This document shows, in pieces, positions 1 through 5,198 of a stretch of 5,198 nucleotides of DNA. The DNA is taken from positions 1 through 5,198 of the forward strand of contig CAJKQZ010000173.1 in the NCBI GenBank assembly GCA_905202115.1. The letters run 5' to 3'. Under the pieces are notes generated by a model. That model did not search any database and was not told the DNA's origin. It saw nothing but the letters and a program-made list of their open reading frames with translations. Made by a program: the position numbers and the translations under genes. Position 1 is the first letter of the stretch. Each line of letters starts with the position of its first letter. The stretch comes from an uncultured Prevotellaceae bacterium (GTDB lineage Bacteria; Bacteroidota; Bacteroidia; Bacteroidales; Bacteroidaceae).

Positions 1-106
1 ATATGTCTGAGATATTTTAAATTATCTCAGACATATTTCGAATTATCTCCCTTGTATTTTCAATTTGCTGCGGGAAGTTTTTTACCGCACGAAAAAAATA
101 TTTTTT
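1..106. repeat. Structured direct repeat, copy 1
   Basis: This block matches 4253-4358 at 100 of 106 positions without gaps; bases 1-38 are identical. It opens with a near-perfect 36-base palindrome. Arms ATATGTCTGAGATA (1-14) and its reverse complement (23-36) flank TTTTAAAT, in which only the 15/22 pair fails to match. A second short hairpin follows (TGCGG 69-73 with CCGCA 85-89), then an A/T hairpin (C90 to G110, A-run against T-run). The left limit is unknown because the window begins at the first base of the palindrome. It may be a small non-autonomous mobile element, an extragenic palindromic family, or a transcribed structured RNA. Which one cannot be told from two copies. Confidence 0.9.
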
Positions 107-237
107 TTCGCAAGAGGCATATTTTCGCAGAATTGTTTCCCATTCTGTTTTCTGCGGAACTCGTTTCGGCCTGTGCCTGAAACATAAAAAACATGTAGGA
201 AAAAAGCGCCGATATGTGCACATTCGGCCGTAATTCG

Positions 238-245
238 TAAATTTA
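238..245 (+). promoter_or_regulatory. Weak -7 promoter candidate for the esterase gene
   Basis: TAAATTTA matches the Bacteroidetes -7 consensus TAnnTTTG at all but the last base and would give a leader of about 35 bases before the ATG at 286. No clear TTTG -33 box lies at the right distance upstream, so the call is weak. The rest of 107-285 shows no gene. The bases just before the start codon are A-rich with no Shine-Dalgarno sequence, as usual in this phylum. Confidence 0.22.
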
Positions 246-285
246 TGGGCTGTAAAATAATTATCACGCACAAAAAAAACGCGAC

Positions 286-1257
286 ATGAAAACACGGTGT
301 CTTATAGTTATTGCCTGCACATTTGCCGCAGCATTAACAGTAAACGCGCAAAATCGCAAGGAAACACTGAAAGTAGTGATAACGCAGAACGACTACTCAG
401 CGATAAGCGATGTAACATACCAGCAATACGGCAACCGCCGCATGAAAATGCACATTCTCATACCCAACGACGGAAAGAAAGAACATCCTGCTATAGTTTA
501 CTTTCCCGGAGGGGGATTCATAAGCGCAAACATAGACAGCTATCTCGACTGGCGCATTGCTCTGTGCAAGGCCGGCTTCGTGGTGGCTTCGGCCGAGTAC
601 CGCTGCGTGCCCGACCGCTACCCCGCCCTCGTGGCCGACGGGAAAGCGGCTGTCAGATTCCTGCGCGCACACGCCGGAGAGTACCGCATAGACGCGCGAA
701 GCATTGGCGTGCTTGGCGACTCGGCCGGAGGATACGTAGCGGCCATGATCGGAATGACCAACGGCGACAAAAGGCTCGATATGGGTGACAACCTCGGCAT
801 TTCGTCCGACGTTCAGGCGGCCGCAACGATATATGGCATAACAAACTTGCTGAACATAGGCGAAGGACACGGAGAAGAAATAGAAAAAATCCATCTGCAA
901 CCTAACGTAACCGAAGCATTGCTGATAAACGGCTACGCGTTTTTCACACACGCGGGAGGTGCGGTCGACAAAGACAAAAAATATGCGCTGGAATGCTCAC
1001 CGATAGGGCGGATAGACCAAGAAAACAACAGTCTCAACACAAGCAATGGTAAAATTCCGCCGTTCCTTATAATGCACGGCAACAACGACGGTCTCGTTTC
1101 GCAAAAGCAAAGCGACAGATTTTACAACGCACTCGCCGAAAACGATTGCAAAGCCGACTACATAGTACTCGACGGCGCAGGACACGGCGACCCGATGTGG
1201 CATCAGCAGACGGTAATAGACCGCGTGGTAGAATGGTTCCGCGAAAACCTTAAATAA
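286..1257 (+). CDS. Exported alpha/beta-hydrolase, esterase-like (BD-FAE / alpha-beta hydrolase fold-3 type)
   Basis: The 323-residue product is a serine hydrolase, most likely a carbohydrate or carboxyl esterase acting in the periplasm. Residues 1-21 form a signal peptide ending VNA before Gln22. The PGGGF segment at 74-78 corresponds to the oxyanion-hole HGGGF motif, with Pro in place of His. The nucleophile elbow is GDSAGG at 144-149 with Ser146. Asp268 (in NNDG) and His300 (in GAGHG) complete a plausible triad in the right order and spacing. Length fits a single catalytic domain. The C-terminal GHGDPMWHQ segment resembles the acyl-sugar esterases of polysaccharide loci. The downstream beta-helix gene and convergent GH88 gene suggest deacylation of an acidic glycan, but that is inference; a peptidase or lipase-like role is not excluded. 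VIAC at 8-11 looks like a lipobox but lies too close to the N-terminus. Translation starts at the ATG behind an A-rich stretch. Confidence 0.9.
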   Translation: MKTRCLIVIACTFAAALTVNAQNRKETLKVVITQNDYSAISDVTYQQYGNRRMKMHILIPNDGKKEHPAIVYFPGGGFISANIDSYLDWRIALCKAGFVVASAEYRCVPDRYPALVADGKAAVRFLRAHAGEYRIDARSIGVLGDSAGGYVAAMIGMTNGDKRLDMGDNLGISSDVQAAATIYGITNLLNIGEGHGEEIEKIHLQPNVTEALLINGYAFFTHAGGAVDKDKKYALECSPIGRIDQENNSLNTSNGKIPPFLIMHGNNDGLVSQKQSDRFYNALAENDCKADYIVLDGAGHGDPMWHQQTVIDRVVEWFRENLK

Positions 1258-1303
1258 AATAACTATTCGATATAAACATAAAAGAGTTATGCTTTCGAAG
1301 GCT

Positions 1304-1311
1304 TATCTTTG
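1304..1311 (+). promoter_or_regulatory. Bacteroidetes -7 promoter element for the beta-helix gene
   Basis: TATCTTTG is a perfect TAnnTTTG -7 box, 30 bases before the ATG at 1342, and predicts a leader of roughly 24 bases. No TTTG -33 box is seen 17-21 bases upstream. The gene may therefore have its own start of transcription even though the esterase gene ends only 84 bases upstream. The two genes could be co-transcribed as well, since no convincing terminator separates them. Confidence 0.5.
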
Positions 1312-1341
1312 CGTAACAAACCTATACAAACCCATTATAAA

Positions 1342-2409
1342 ATGAAATTAAAAAAAACAATCCTGCTTCTCAGCCTGTTTCTTCTGTCGGCATACGCTGC
1401 CACAGCACAGGGAAAGCCCTCGCAGAAAGGCTATGTGGTAATTACCGACTACATCAAAAACGACGGAAAAAAAGACGTAAGCGACGCCATTCAGAATGTC
1501 ATAGACCGTAACCCCAACCGCACGATTTTCTTTCCCGACGGAACATACATGATAAGCAAACCCATACTCACGCCGGCCGACCCGAAGAAAAGCGTGGCGC
1601 TGGTGCTGTCGAACTATGCCATTATACGCGCCGTGCCCGAATGGAAACACGAAGAGGCGATGATACGCTTGGGCGGAAAAGACCCTTACAACGACATACG
1701 CATTCCCGGCAGCAACTACTATCTGGAAGGCGGAATAATAGACGGCAACAAGACAGCCAACGGCGTTTCGATAGACGGCGGACGCGAAACAGCCGTCCGC
1801 AACACCTCGATAAAAAACACTATAATAGGCCTCCACGTGAAACACGGGGCAAACAGCGGCTCGTCGGACTGCGACATAAACAACGTAAACATAGTGGGCA
1901 CATTCACACCGCAAAGCATAGGAGTGCTGGTGGAGGGTTTCGACAACACTTTCACGAACATGCGAATCGGCGGAGTGCACATAGGGTTCAAAATTCGTTC
2001 CGAGGCAAACTGCCTGCGCAACATACACCCGCTTTATTACGGTTCGGACAAGGAATACGAAACAAGCTGCGGCTTTCTTGACGAAAGGCAATGCAACTGG
2101 TACGACTTCTGCTACAGCGACGAATTTGCCACGGCTTTCCGCAACAACGGCGGCAGGAGCACGTACAACAACTGCTTTGCCTACTGGTACAGCAAACGCG
2201 GGAAGAAACACGTGGTATTCCAGTCGGACGGCCAGTTCAACTCGAGCGTAATAAACATGACCGCGGGAATAAGAGCGCACAACGCTACAACCGAAAACAA
2301 GGTGCTCGAGGCAAAAGACGCGGGAGGAAACGGTATTTTCTACAATCTGGACGTGAACGACCCGCAGTTTCTTACCGACACGTCGCACGAACGCTACATG
2401 ACACGCTAA
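1342..2409 (+). CDS. Exported right-handed beta-helix protein, pectate-lyase-3 / GH28-related superfamily
   Basis: The 355-residue product is a secreted beta-helix protein of unknown exact activity. Residues 1-22 form a signal peptide ending TAA-like before Gln23. The first mature stretch, DYIKNDGKKDVSDAIQNVI at 36-54 followed by TIFFPDGTYMISKPI at 61-75, is the usual N-terminal cap of Pectate_lyase_3 / GH28-related proteins. Short beta-strand turns rich in Asn, Ile, Val and Gly run from about 120 to 310, for example GGIIDGN (130-136), IIGLHV (161-166) and IGVLVEGFDNTF (193-204). No typical GH28 catalytic set (NTD, DD, GHG, RIK) is visible, so it may be a lyase, a distant hydrolase or a binding protein. 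The ATG at 1342 is preferred over an in-frame TTG at 1309. The TTG overlaps the -7 promoter box and would put 11 extra polar residues before the signal peptide. Confidence 0.85.
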   Translation: MKLKKTILLLSLFLLSAYAATAQGKPSQKGYVVITDYIKNDGKKDVSDAIQNVIDRNPNRTIFFPDGTYMISKPILTPADPKKSVALVLSNYAIIRAVPEWKHEEAMIRLGGKDPYNDIRIPGSNYYLEGGIIDGNKTANGVSIDGGRETAVRNTSIKNTIIGLHVKHGANSGSSDCDINNVNIVGTFTPQSIGVLVEGFDNTFTNMRIGGVHIGFKIRSEANCLRNIHPLYYGSDKEYETSCGFLDERQCNWYDFCYSDEFATAFRNNGGRSTYNNCFAYWYSKRGKKHVVFQSDGQFNSSVINMTAGIRAHNATTENKVLEAKDAGGNGIFYNLDVNDPQFLTDTSHERYMTR

Positions 2410-2452
2410 CATACCGGCAGCGGCCCGCACAAGAAGCTGCCTGGCATAAAAC

Positions 2453-2490
2453 AACCGCCGCTATTCACGTTAATAGCGGCGGTTACTTTA
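2453..2490. terminator. Bidirectional intrinsic terminator between convergent genes
   Basis: A perfect 13-base-pair stem, AACCGCCGCTATT (2453-2465) with its reverse complement (2472-2484), closes a six-base CACGTT loop. It lies between the stop of the beta-helix gene (2409) and the stop of the minus-strand GH88 gene (2536). The plus-strand 3' tail is ACTTTATG and the minus-strand tail GTTTTATG, so both U tracts are short. A second, weaker hairpin pairs GGCAGC (2416-2421) with GCTGCC (2436-2441) just before it. The position and stem suggest it ends transcription from both sides. Confidence 0.85.
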
Positions 2491-2535
2491 TGTTCTTACG
2501 CTTCCGTGACAACGGCAGGCATACCACAACGGTCA

Positions 2536-3708
2536 TCATTTTTCAATCCTGCTCATTCTCACCAAAGCCTCGATGAAATAATAATCGGCATACGTGAGCG
2601 GTACATCGACCTCACTGTTGCCAGGCTTGCTGCCCACACTGTGTTTCAGAATGAAATTGCCGTTCGTCCCTGCCTCGGCCATATATTCGGGCGAAGCCAA
2701 TGTGCGCAGCTGCCGTTCGGCCACGGCAAGATATTCATCGCGCTTTTCGGGCACATAGCCGCTCAGTTCCACAAGTGCCGAAGCCATGATTGCGGCAGCC
2801 GAAGCGTCGCGCAGGTCGTCAGGCCGGAGAGGAGAATCGAAATCCCAGTAAGGAACGCCGTCGTCGGGCAGCAGCGGAATAAGCATATCGGCAATAGAAC
2901 GCGCCTGCTCGAGATAACACTGCGCCCCTGCGGTGCGGAACATCATGGTATAGCCGTAAAGGGCCCATGCCTGCCCGCGCGCCCATTTGGAACCGTCGGC
3001 AAATCCCTGCACCGTATGTTTTTTCAGAGCTTTGCCCGTTGCAGGGTCGTAATCGACGAGATGAAACGAACCGTAATCCGTGCGGAAGTGATTCCGCATA
3101 GTAGTGTTCGCATGAGTAATCGCCACGGTTTTCAGATAAGGGTCGTTGAAATGGTTGCCCACCCACATAAGAAGCTCGAGATTCATCATATTGTCTATTA
3201 TAACGGGGAACTTCCACTTGTCGCGTGAGAAATCCCAACTCCTTATACAGCCTATTACAGGATTGAAGCGGCGGGCGAGAATCTCAGCCCCCTCGTGAAT
3301 GACATGCAGATATTCCTCGTTGCCCGTAAGCCGGTAAGCGTTGCCGTAGCTGCAGAAAAGTTGGAAACCTATGTCGTGATCGGTTTTTCGGGTGAGCAGC
3401 GGCGCAAGGCGTACGGTATATTTCTGCGCCAGCTCCTTTATGTCCTCACGGTCGGAATACTCGTAGACATACCACATGGTGCCGGGATAGAAACCGCTGC
3501 ACCACCAGTCGATGCCCGACGTTACAAGACGGCCGCCGTCGAAAGTGCGCGGCATTTTCCCCTCCTCGAGAGCCGCCGACATTCCTATGCACTGAGTGGC
3601 GGCAAGGTCCATAATTTCGCGCGTAAGCTGCGACATGCTTTTATGCTTCTTTGCACCGGCCGACACCGCCACAATCATAAGCATTGCAAGGGTTATAATT
3701 CGTTTCAT
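2536..3708 (-). CDS. Exported GH88 unsaturated glucuronyl hydrolase
   Basis: The 390-residue enzyme should remove the 4-deoxy-4,5-unsaturated uronic acid from the non-reducing end of oligosaccharides made by polysaccharide lyases, probably in the periplasm. Residues 1-19 form a signal peptide ending AGA. Family motifs run in order: WWCSGFYPG (68-76), TDHDIGF (109-115) with Asp112, IIDNMMNLELL (170-180) with Asp172, Q234, and KWARGQAWALYGY (241-253) with Arg244 and Trp248. These match the spacing of Asp88, Asp149, Gln211, Arg221 and Trp225 as I recall them for the Bacillus enzyme; the two Asp residues are the catalytic candidates. Near the C-terminus, HSVGSKPGNSE (356-366) lies where streptococcal GH88 enzymes bind substrate sulfate, hinting at a sulfated glycosaminoglycan-like substrate. 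That hint is weak. GH105 is a related alternative but the motifs favour GH88. Length is normal and the gene looks intact. Confidence 0.93.
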   Translation of the reverse strand: MKRIITLAMLMIVAVSAGAKKHKSMSQLTREIMDLAATQCIGMSAALEEGKMPRTFDGGRLVTSGIDWWCSGFYPGTMWYVYEYSDREDIKELAQKYTVRLAPLLTRKTDHDIGFQLFCSYGNAYRLTGNEEYLHVIHEGAEILARRFNPVIGCIRSWDFSRDKWKFPVIIDNMMNLELLMWVGNHFNDPYLKTVAITHANTTMRNHFRTDYGSFHLVDYDPATGKALKKHTVQGFADGSKWARGQAWALYGYTMMFRTAGAQCYLEQARSIADMLIPLLPDDGVPYWDFDSPLRPDDLRDASAAAIMASALVELSGYVPEKRDEYLAVAERQLRTLASPEYMAEAGTNGNFILKHSVGSKPGNSEVDVPLTYADYYFIEALVRMSRIEK

Positions 3709-3729
3709 AATACAAAAGTCACATTAATA

Positions 3730-3758
3730 TTAAGATAAAACACTGCTAATATAGCAAA
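3730..3758 (-). promoter_or_regulatory. Second, weaker promoter candidate for the GH88 gene
   Basis: On the minus strand TTTG (3755-3758) lies 17 bases upstream of TATCTTAA (3730-3737), which matches TAnnTTTG except at its last two bases. Transcription would start about 15 bases before the ATG at 3706-3708. It shares the 12-mer TTTTGCTATATT (3748-3759) with the upstream promoter, suggesting a partial duplication of the promoter region. Confidence 0.3.
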
Positions 3759-3761
3759 AGG

Positions 3762-3795
3762 CGAGCGCAGAACAAAATGAGCCTGCTCGTTTTTT
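3762..3795 (+). terminator. Hairpin with T-run in the GH88 leader, read on the plus strand
   Basis: CGAGC (3762-3766) pairs with GCTCG (3785-3789), directly followed by six T residues on the plus strand (3790-3795). That is the form of a weak intrinsic terminator for transcripts antisense to the GH88 gene. On the minus strand the same arms would fold in the GH88 mRNA leader, followed only by CCTTTTGC. The stem is short and the loop long, so confidence is modest. An attenuator or mRNA-stability hairpin is the alternative. Confidence 0.35.
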
Positions 3796-3829
3796 ATGCC
3801 GAGCCGCAATCTATATTGGAGCTTTAGAT

Positions 3830-3859
3830 CAAATATAGCAAAAAGTCATGCAAGGCAAA
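3830..3859 (-). promoter_or_regulatory. Main promoter candidate for the GH88 gene
   Basis: On the minus strand TTTG (3856-3859) is followed, after 18 bases, by TATATTTG (3830-3837), a perfect Bacteroidetes TAnnTTTG -7 box. This is the best two-part promoter in the window. Transcription would begin near 3823, giving a leader of about 115 bases before the GH88 ATG, with the 3762-3789 hairpin and a second promoter candidate inside it. Confidence 0.6.
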
Positions 3860-4252
3860 ACTGAAACGCCCGAATTTCGCAGACAAAAGAAAAACAAAAA
3901 TCACCGCATACAACCGGCAACACAAACGGGCATTCCGCTCCCGCAGATAAAAAAATTTATATCTGAAATGACTTTCACCTGTTCCCGAAAAACTTTCCCG
4001 AAGAATCCAACACCTACACAAATAAATCACAATAACATCCTATCGCAACAACCATAGGAAGAAAAGCAGGTAAAACCGCGGCGCATCCAAGCAAAACAGA
4101 AAATCACAGGAAATGACTTTTCTACCCGAATGCCCCTAAACAAGGAAACACTATTCCGCGCAAGGACGGCGGCGCTCTGTCAGAAAGTTTTACAGACAAA
4201 AACGGTCAACGGTCAAGCACCTGAAAATCAGCACGTGTATATGTAGCGAAAA
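3860..4252. other. Intergenic stretch without a convincing gene
   Basis: No credible coding sequence or RNA gene is seen here. The plus strand is rich in A and C, and the open frames that cross it (about 68-69 codons) have low-complexity, unlike-protein composition. Small features noted are a CAGATA/TATCTG inverted repeat (3944-3949 with 3960-3965), two copies of GAAATGACTTT (3965-3975 and 4110-4120), and a tandem ACGGTCA pair (4202-4215). The 187 bases at 4359-4545, beyond the second repeat copy, are likewise without a gene. Confidence 0.6.
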
Positions 4253-4358
4253 ATATGTCTGAGATATTTTAAATTATCTCAGACATATTTTCGATTATCT
4301 CCCTTGTATTTTCAATTTACTGCGGGAAGTTTTTTACCACATGAAAAAAATATTTTTT
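4253..4358. repeat. Structured direct repeat, copy 2
   Basis: This is the second copy of the 1-106 block, in the same orientation. The 36-base palindrome (4253-4288) is identical in both. Differences from copy 1 fall at 4291-4293 (better seen as a one-base shift), 4319, 4339 and 4342. The A/T hairpin is kept with different closing pairs: CAT (4340-4342) faces ATG (4359-4361). Similarity fades after 4358, apart from a faint match ending in a shared AATTGTT. The copy lies between the ribosomal-operon terminator and the GH88 promoter region. Confidence 0.9.
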
Positions 4359-4545
4359 ATGAAAAGTCTTACTCCTGCTGGAATTGTTACACGCCAACTT
4401 TCGACCGAAGACCTGACACAAACATACTGAATGAAACACTACCCGCAACCCTGATAAATCACACAAACTTCACTTCTCCCGCATTTTGGAAATATATCTA
4501 CATGTATTAGTTGCACATTACAGAACCGAAAAAAGAAAGAAACAC

Positions 4546-4583
4546 AAAAAAACCTCAACCCCTTCACAGGGATTGAGGCTTTT
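4546..4583 (-). terminator. Intrinsic terminator of the rpoA-rplQ operon
   Basis: On the minus strand CCTCAATCCC (4578-4569) pairs with GGGGTTGAGG (4562-4553) through ten base pairs, one of them G-U, around a TGTGAA loop. Seven T residues follow directly (4552-4546). It begins about 35 bases after the tandem TAATAA stop of rplQ. On the plus strand the stem is followed by CTTTTATT, so it may also stop transcription coming from the left. Confidence 0.93.
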
Positions 4584-4613
4584 ATTATAATGCAATAATA
4601 TTGTCGGTTTTTA

Positions 4614-5150
4614 TTACGCCTTGCTTTCTTCTGCTTCCTTTGCTGGTTCGACTGCAACTTCGGCTGTAGCCTCTGCTGCTTCGGCAGACGTTGCTGTGCT
4701 TGCTTCTGCAACAGGAGCGTCGGCAGTTGCCGCAGATTTCTTGCGCGAACGACGTGTACGGGTAGCTTTCTTAGCAGTCTTGGCCATGTTGTCGTCGTAA
4801 TCGACAAGCTCTATAAAGCACATCGAAGCTGCGTCGTCCTGGCGAATACCGGTCTTGATAATACGGGTATAGCCACCTGGACGATCACCAACCTTTACGG
4901 AGATGTTCTTGAACAGCTCGGTTACGGCAACTTTGTCCTGAAGATAACCGAAAACAACGCGGCGCGAATTGGTTGTGTCCTCTTTCGAGCGCGTAATCAA
5001 AGGCTCAACGTATTTCTTCAACGCTTTGGCCTTTGCAACAGTCGTAGTGATTCTTTTGTGCATGATGAGCGACACAGCCATGTTTGAAAGCATGGCGTGA
5101 CGGTGCGACGCAGTACGACTGAGATGATTGAATTTTCTATTGTGTCTCAT
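4614..5150 (-). CDS. rplQ: 50S ribosomal protein L17 (bL17)
   Basis: L17 is a structural protein of the large ribosomal subunit. The core at about residues 1-117 is complete and carries the family signature: MRHNRKFNHLSRTASHR at the N-terminus, then AMLSNMAVSLIMHKRITTT (19-37), AKAKALKKYVEPLIT (39-53) and RPGGYTRI (90-97). With 178 residues it is much longer than the 127-residue Escherichia coli protein. The extra length is a basic stretch (124-138, KTAKKATRTRRSRKK) followed by a tail of Ala, Glu, Thr and Val (139-178). Such tails are common in Bacteroidetes. The gene follows rpoA after a five-base gap with no Shine-Dalgarno sequence, so it is probably the last gene of the alpha operon. It ends with tandem TAA stops and a strong terminator. 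Confidence 0.98.
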   Translation of the reverse strand: MRHNRKFNHLSRTASHRHAMLSNMAVSLIMHKRITTTVAKAKALKKYVEPLITRSKEDTTNSRRVVFGYLQDKVAVTELFKNISVKVGDRPGGYTRIIKTGIRQDDAASMCFIELVDYDDNMAKTAKKATRTRRSRKKSAATADAPVAEASTATSAEAAEATAEVAVEPAKEAEESKA

Positions 5151-5155
5151 TTGTT

Positions 5156-5198
5156 TTAATCTTTATCTAATTTGTATTTGGATATGTCGGTTCCAAAC
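5156..5198 (-). CDS. rpoA: RNA polymerase alpha subunit, C-terminal end only
   Basis: The window edge leaves the last 13 codons, which read FGTDISKYKLDKD and then TAA. This is too short to identify alone. The reading frame runs to five bases before rplQ, and rpoA precedes rplQ in nearly all bacterial alpha operons, so the assignment rests mainly on that order and on the Lys/Asp-rich end seen in related proteins. Confidence 0.8.
   Translation of the reverse strand, partial: FGTDISKYKLDKD

Noticed and set aside
17..295. 92-codon minus-strand open frame over the left repeat and esterase leader
   Set aside because: Its composition is not protein-like, it crosses the palindrome and promoter region, and it has no homologue in the second repeat's surroundings.
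307..318. Lipobox-like VIAC in the esterase N-terminus
   Set aside because: Cys11 is only seven residues after Arg4, too near for a lipoprotein signal; a standard cleavage site before Gln22 fits better.
1258..1303. Terminator between the esterase and beta-helix genes
   Set aside because: The only inverted repeats are GCTTTCGAAGGC, which has no loop, and ATAACT/AGTTAT with a long loop; neither has a proper stem followed by a T-run.
1309..1341. TTG start giving the beta-helix protein 11 more residues
   Set aside because: The TTG lies inside the perfect TATCTTTG promoter box, and the ATG at 1342 starts a normal signal peptide.
1348..2454. Long open frame of 368 codons on the minus strand, opposite the beta-helix gene
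   Set aside because: The encoded sequence is Val/Ala/Arg/Cys-rich with no recognisable domain, while the plus strand has a signal peptide and a known fold. It is a shadow caused by codon bias of the real gene.
2506..3228. Open frame of 240 codons on the plus strand, opposite the GH88 gene
   Set aside because: No domain is seen, and the minus strand holds an intact GH88 enzyme with all its motifs.
3824..4030. 68-codon minus-strand open frame rich in Phe, Leu and Cys
   Set aside because: It looks membrane-like only because the complementary strand is A-rich; it has no recognisable start context and runs into the GH88 promoter.
3848..4057. 69-codon plus-strand open frame in the intergenic region
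   Set aside because: It is Lys/Gln/Pro/Thr-rich without a domain or promoter, and overlaps the GH88 promoter.
3965..4120. CRISPR-like array suggested by GAAATGACTTT at 3965 and 4110
   Set aside because: There are only two 11-base copies with unequal, unrelated surroundings; no regular spacing or repeat length.
4304..4510. 68-codon plus-strand open frame beginning inside repeat copy 2
   Set aside because: The matching frame is not kept in copy 1, and the protein has no recognisable features.

Overview
The window looks like chromosomal DNA from the Bacteroidales, possibly a Prevotella-like lineage. Three things point there. The right end carries rpoA followed by rplQ, and the L17 protein has the long Lys/Arg then Ala/Glu-rich tail common in Bacteroidetes. 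Start codons sit behind A-rich leaders with no Shine-Dalgarno sequence. Several upstream regions carry TAnnTTTG boxes, the Bacteroidetes -7 promoter element. No closer assignment can be made from the sequence alone.

Layout from left to right. Positions 1-106 hold one copy of a structured, 94%-identical direct repeat, whose second copy is at 4253-4358. Next come two plus-strand genes for exported proteins: a serine alpha/beta-hydrolase (esterase-like, 286-1257) and a right-handed beta-helix protein of the pectate-lyase-like superfamily (1342-2409). A strong two-way hairpin at 2453-2484 separates them from a convergent minus-strand gene (2536-3708) for an exported GH88 unsaturated glucuronyl hydrolase. 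That gene has a long leader with a very good promoter candidate at 3830-3859. About 0.7 kb of AT-rich DNA without convincing genes follows (3860-4545), and it contains the second repeat copy. The window ends with the 3' end of the ribosomal alpha operon on the minus strand: its terminator (4546-4583), rplQ (4614-5150) and the last 13 codons of rpoA (5156-5198).

Functionally, the three exported enzymes make sense as a small cassette for an acidic, uronate-containing polysaccharide. The esterase could remove acyl groups, the beta-helix protein could bind or cleave the chain, and the GH88 enzyme would remove the 4,5-unsaturated uronic acid that a lyase leaves on the non-reducing end. No SusC/SusD pair, sensor or sulfatase is visible, so this is at most a partial polysaccharide-utilisation locus. 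The substrate is inference. The most unusual features are the pair of folded direct repeats bracketing the cassette and the layered promoter/hairpin leader of the GH88 gene.
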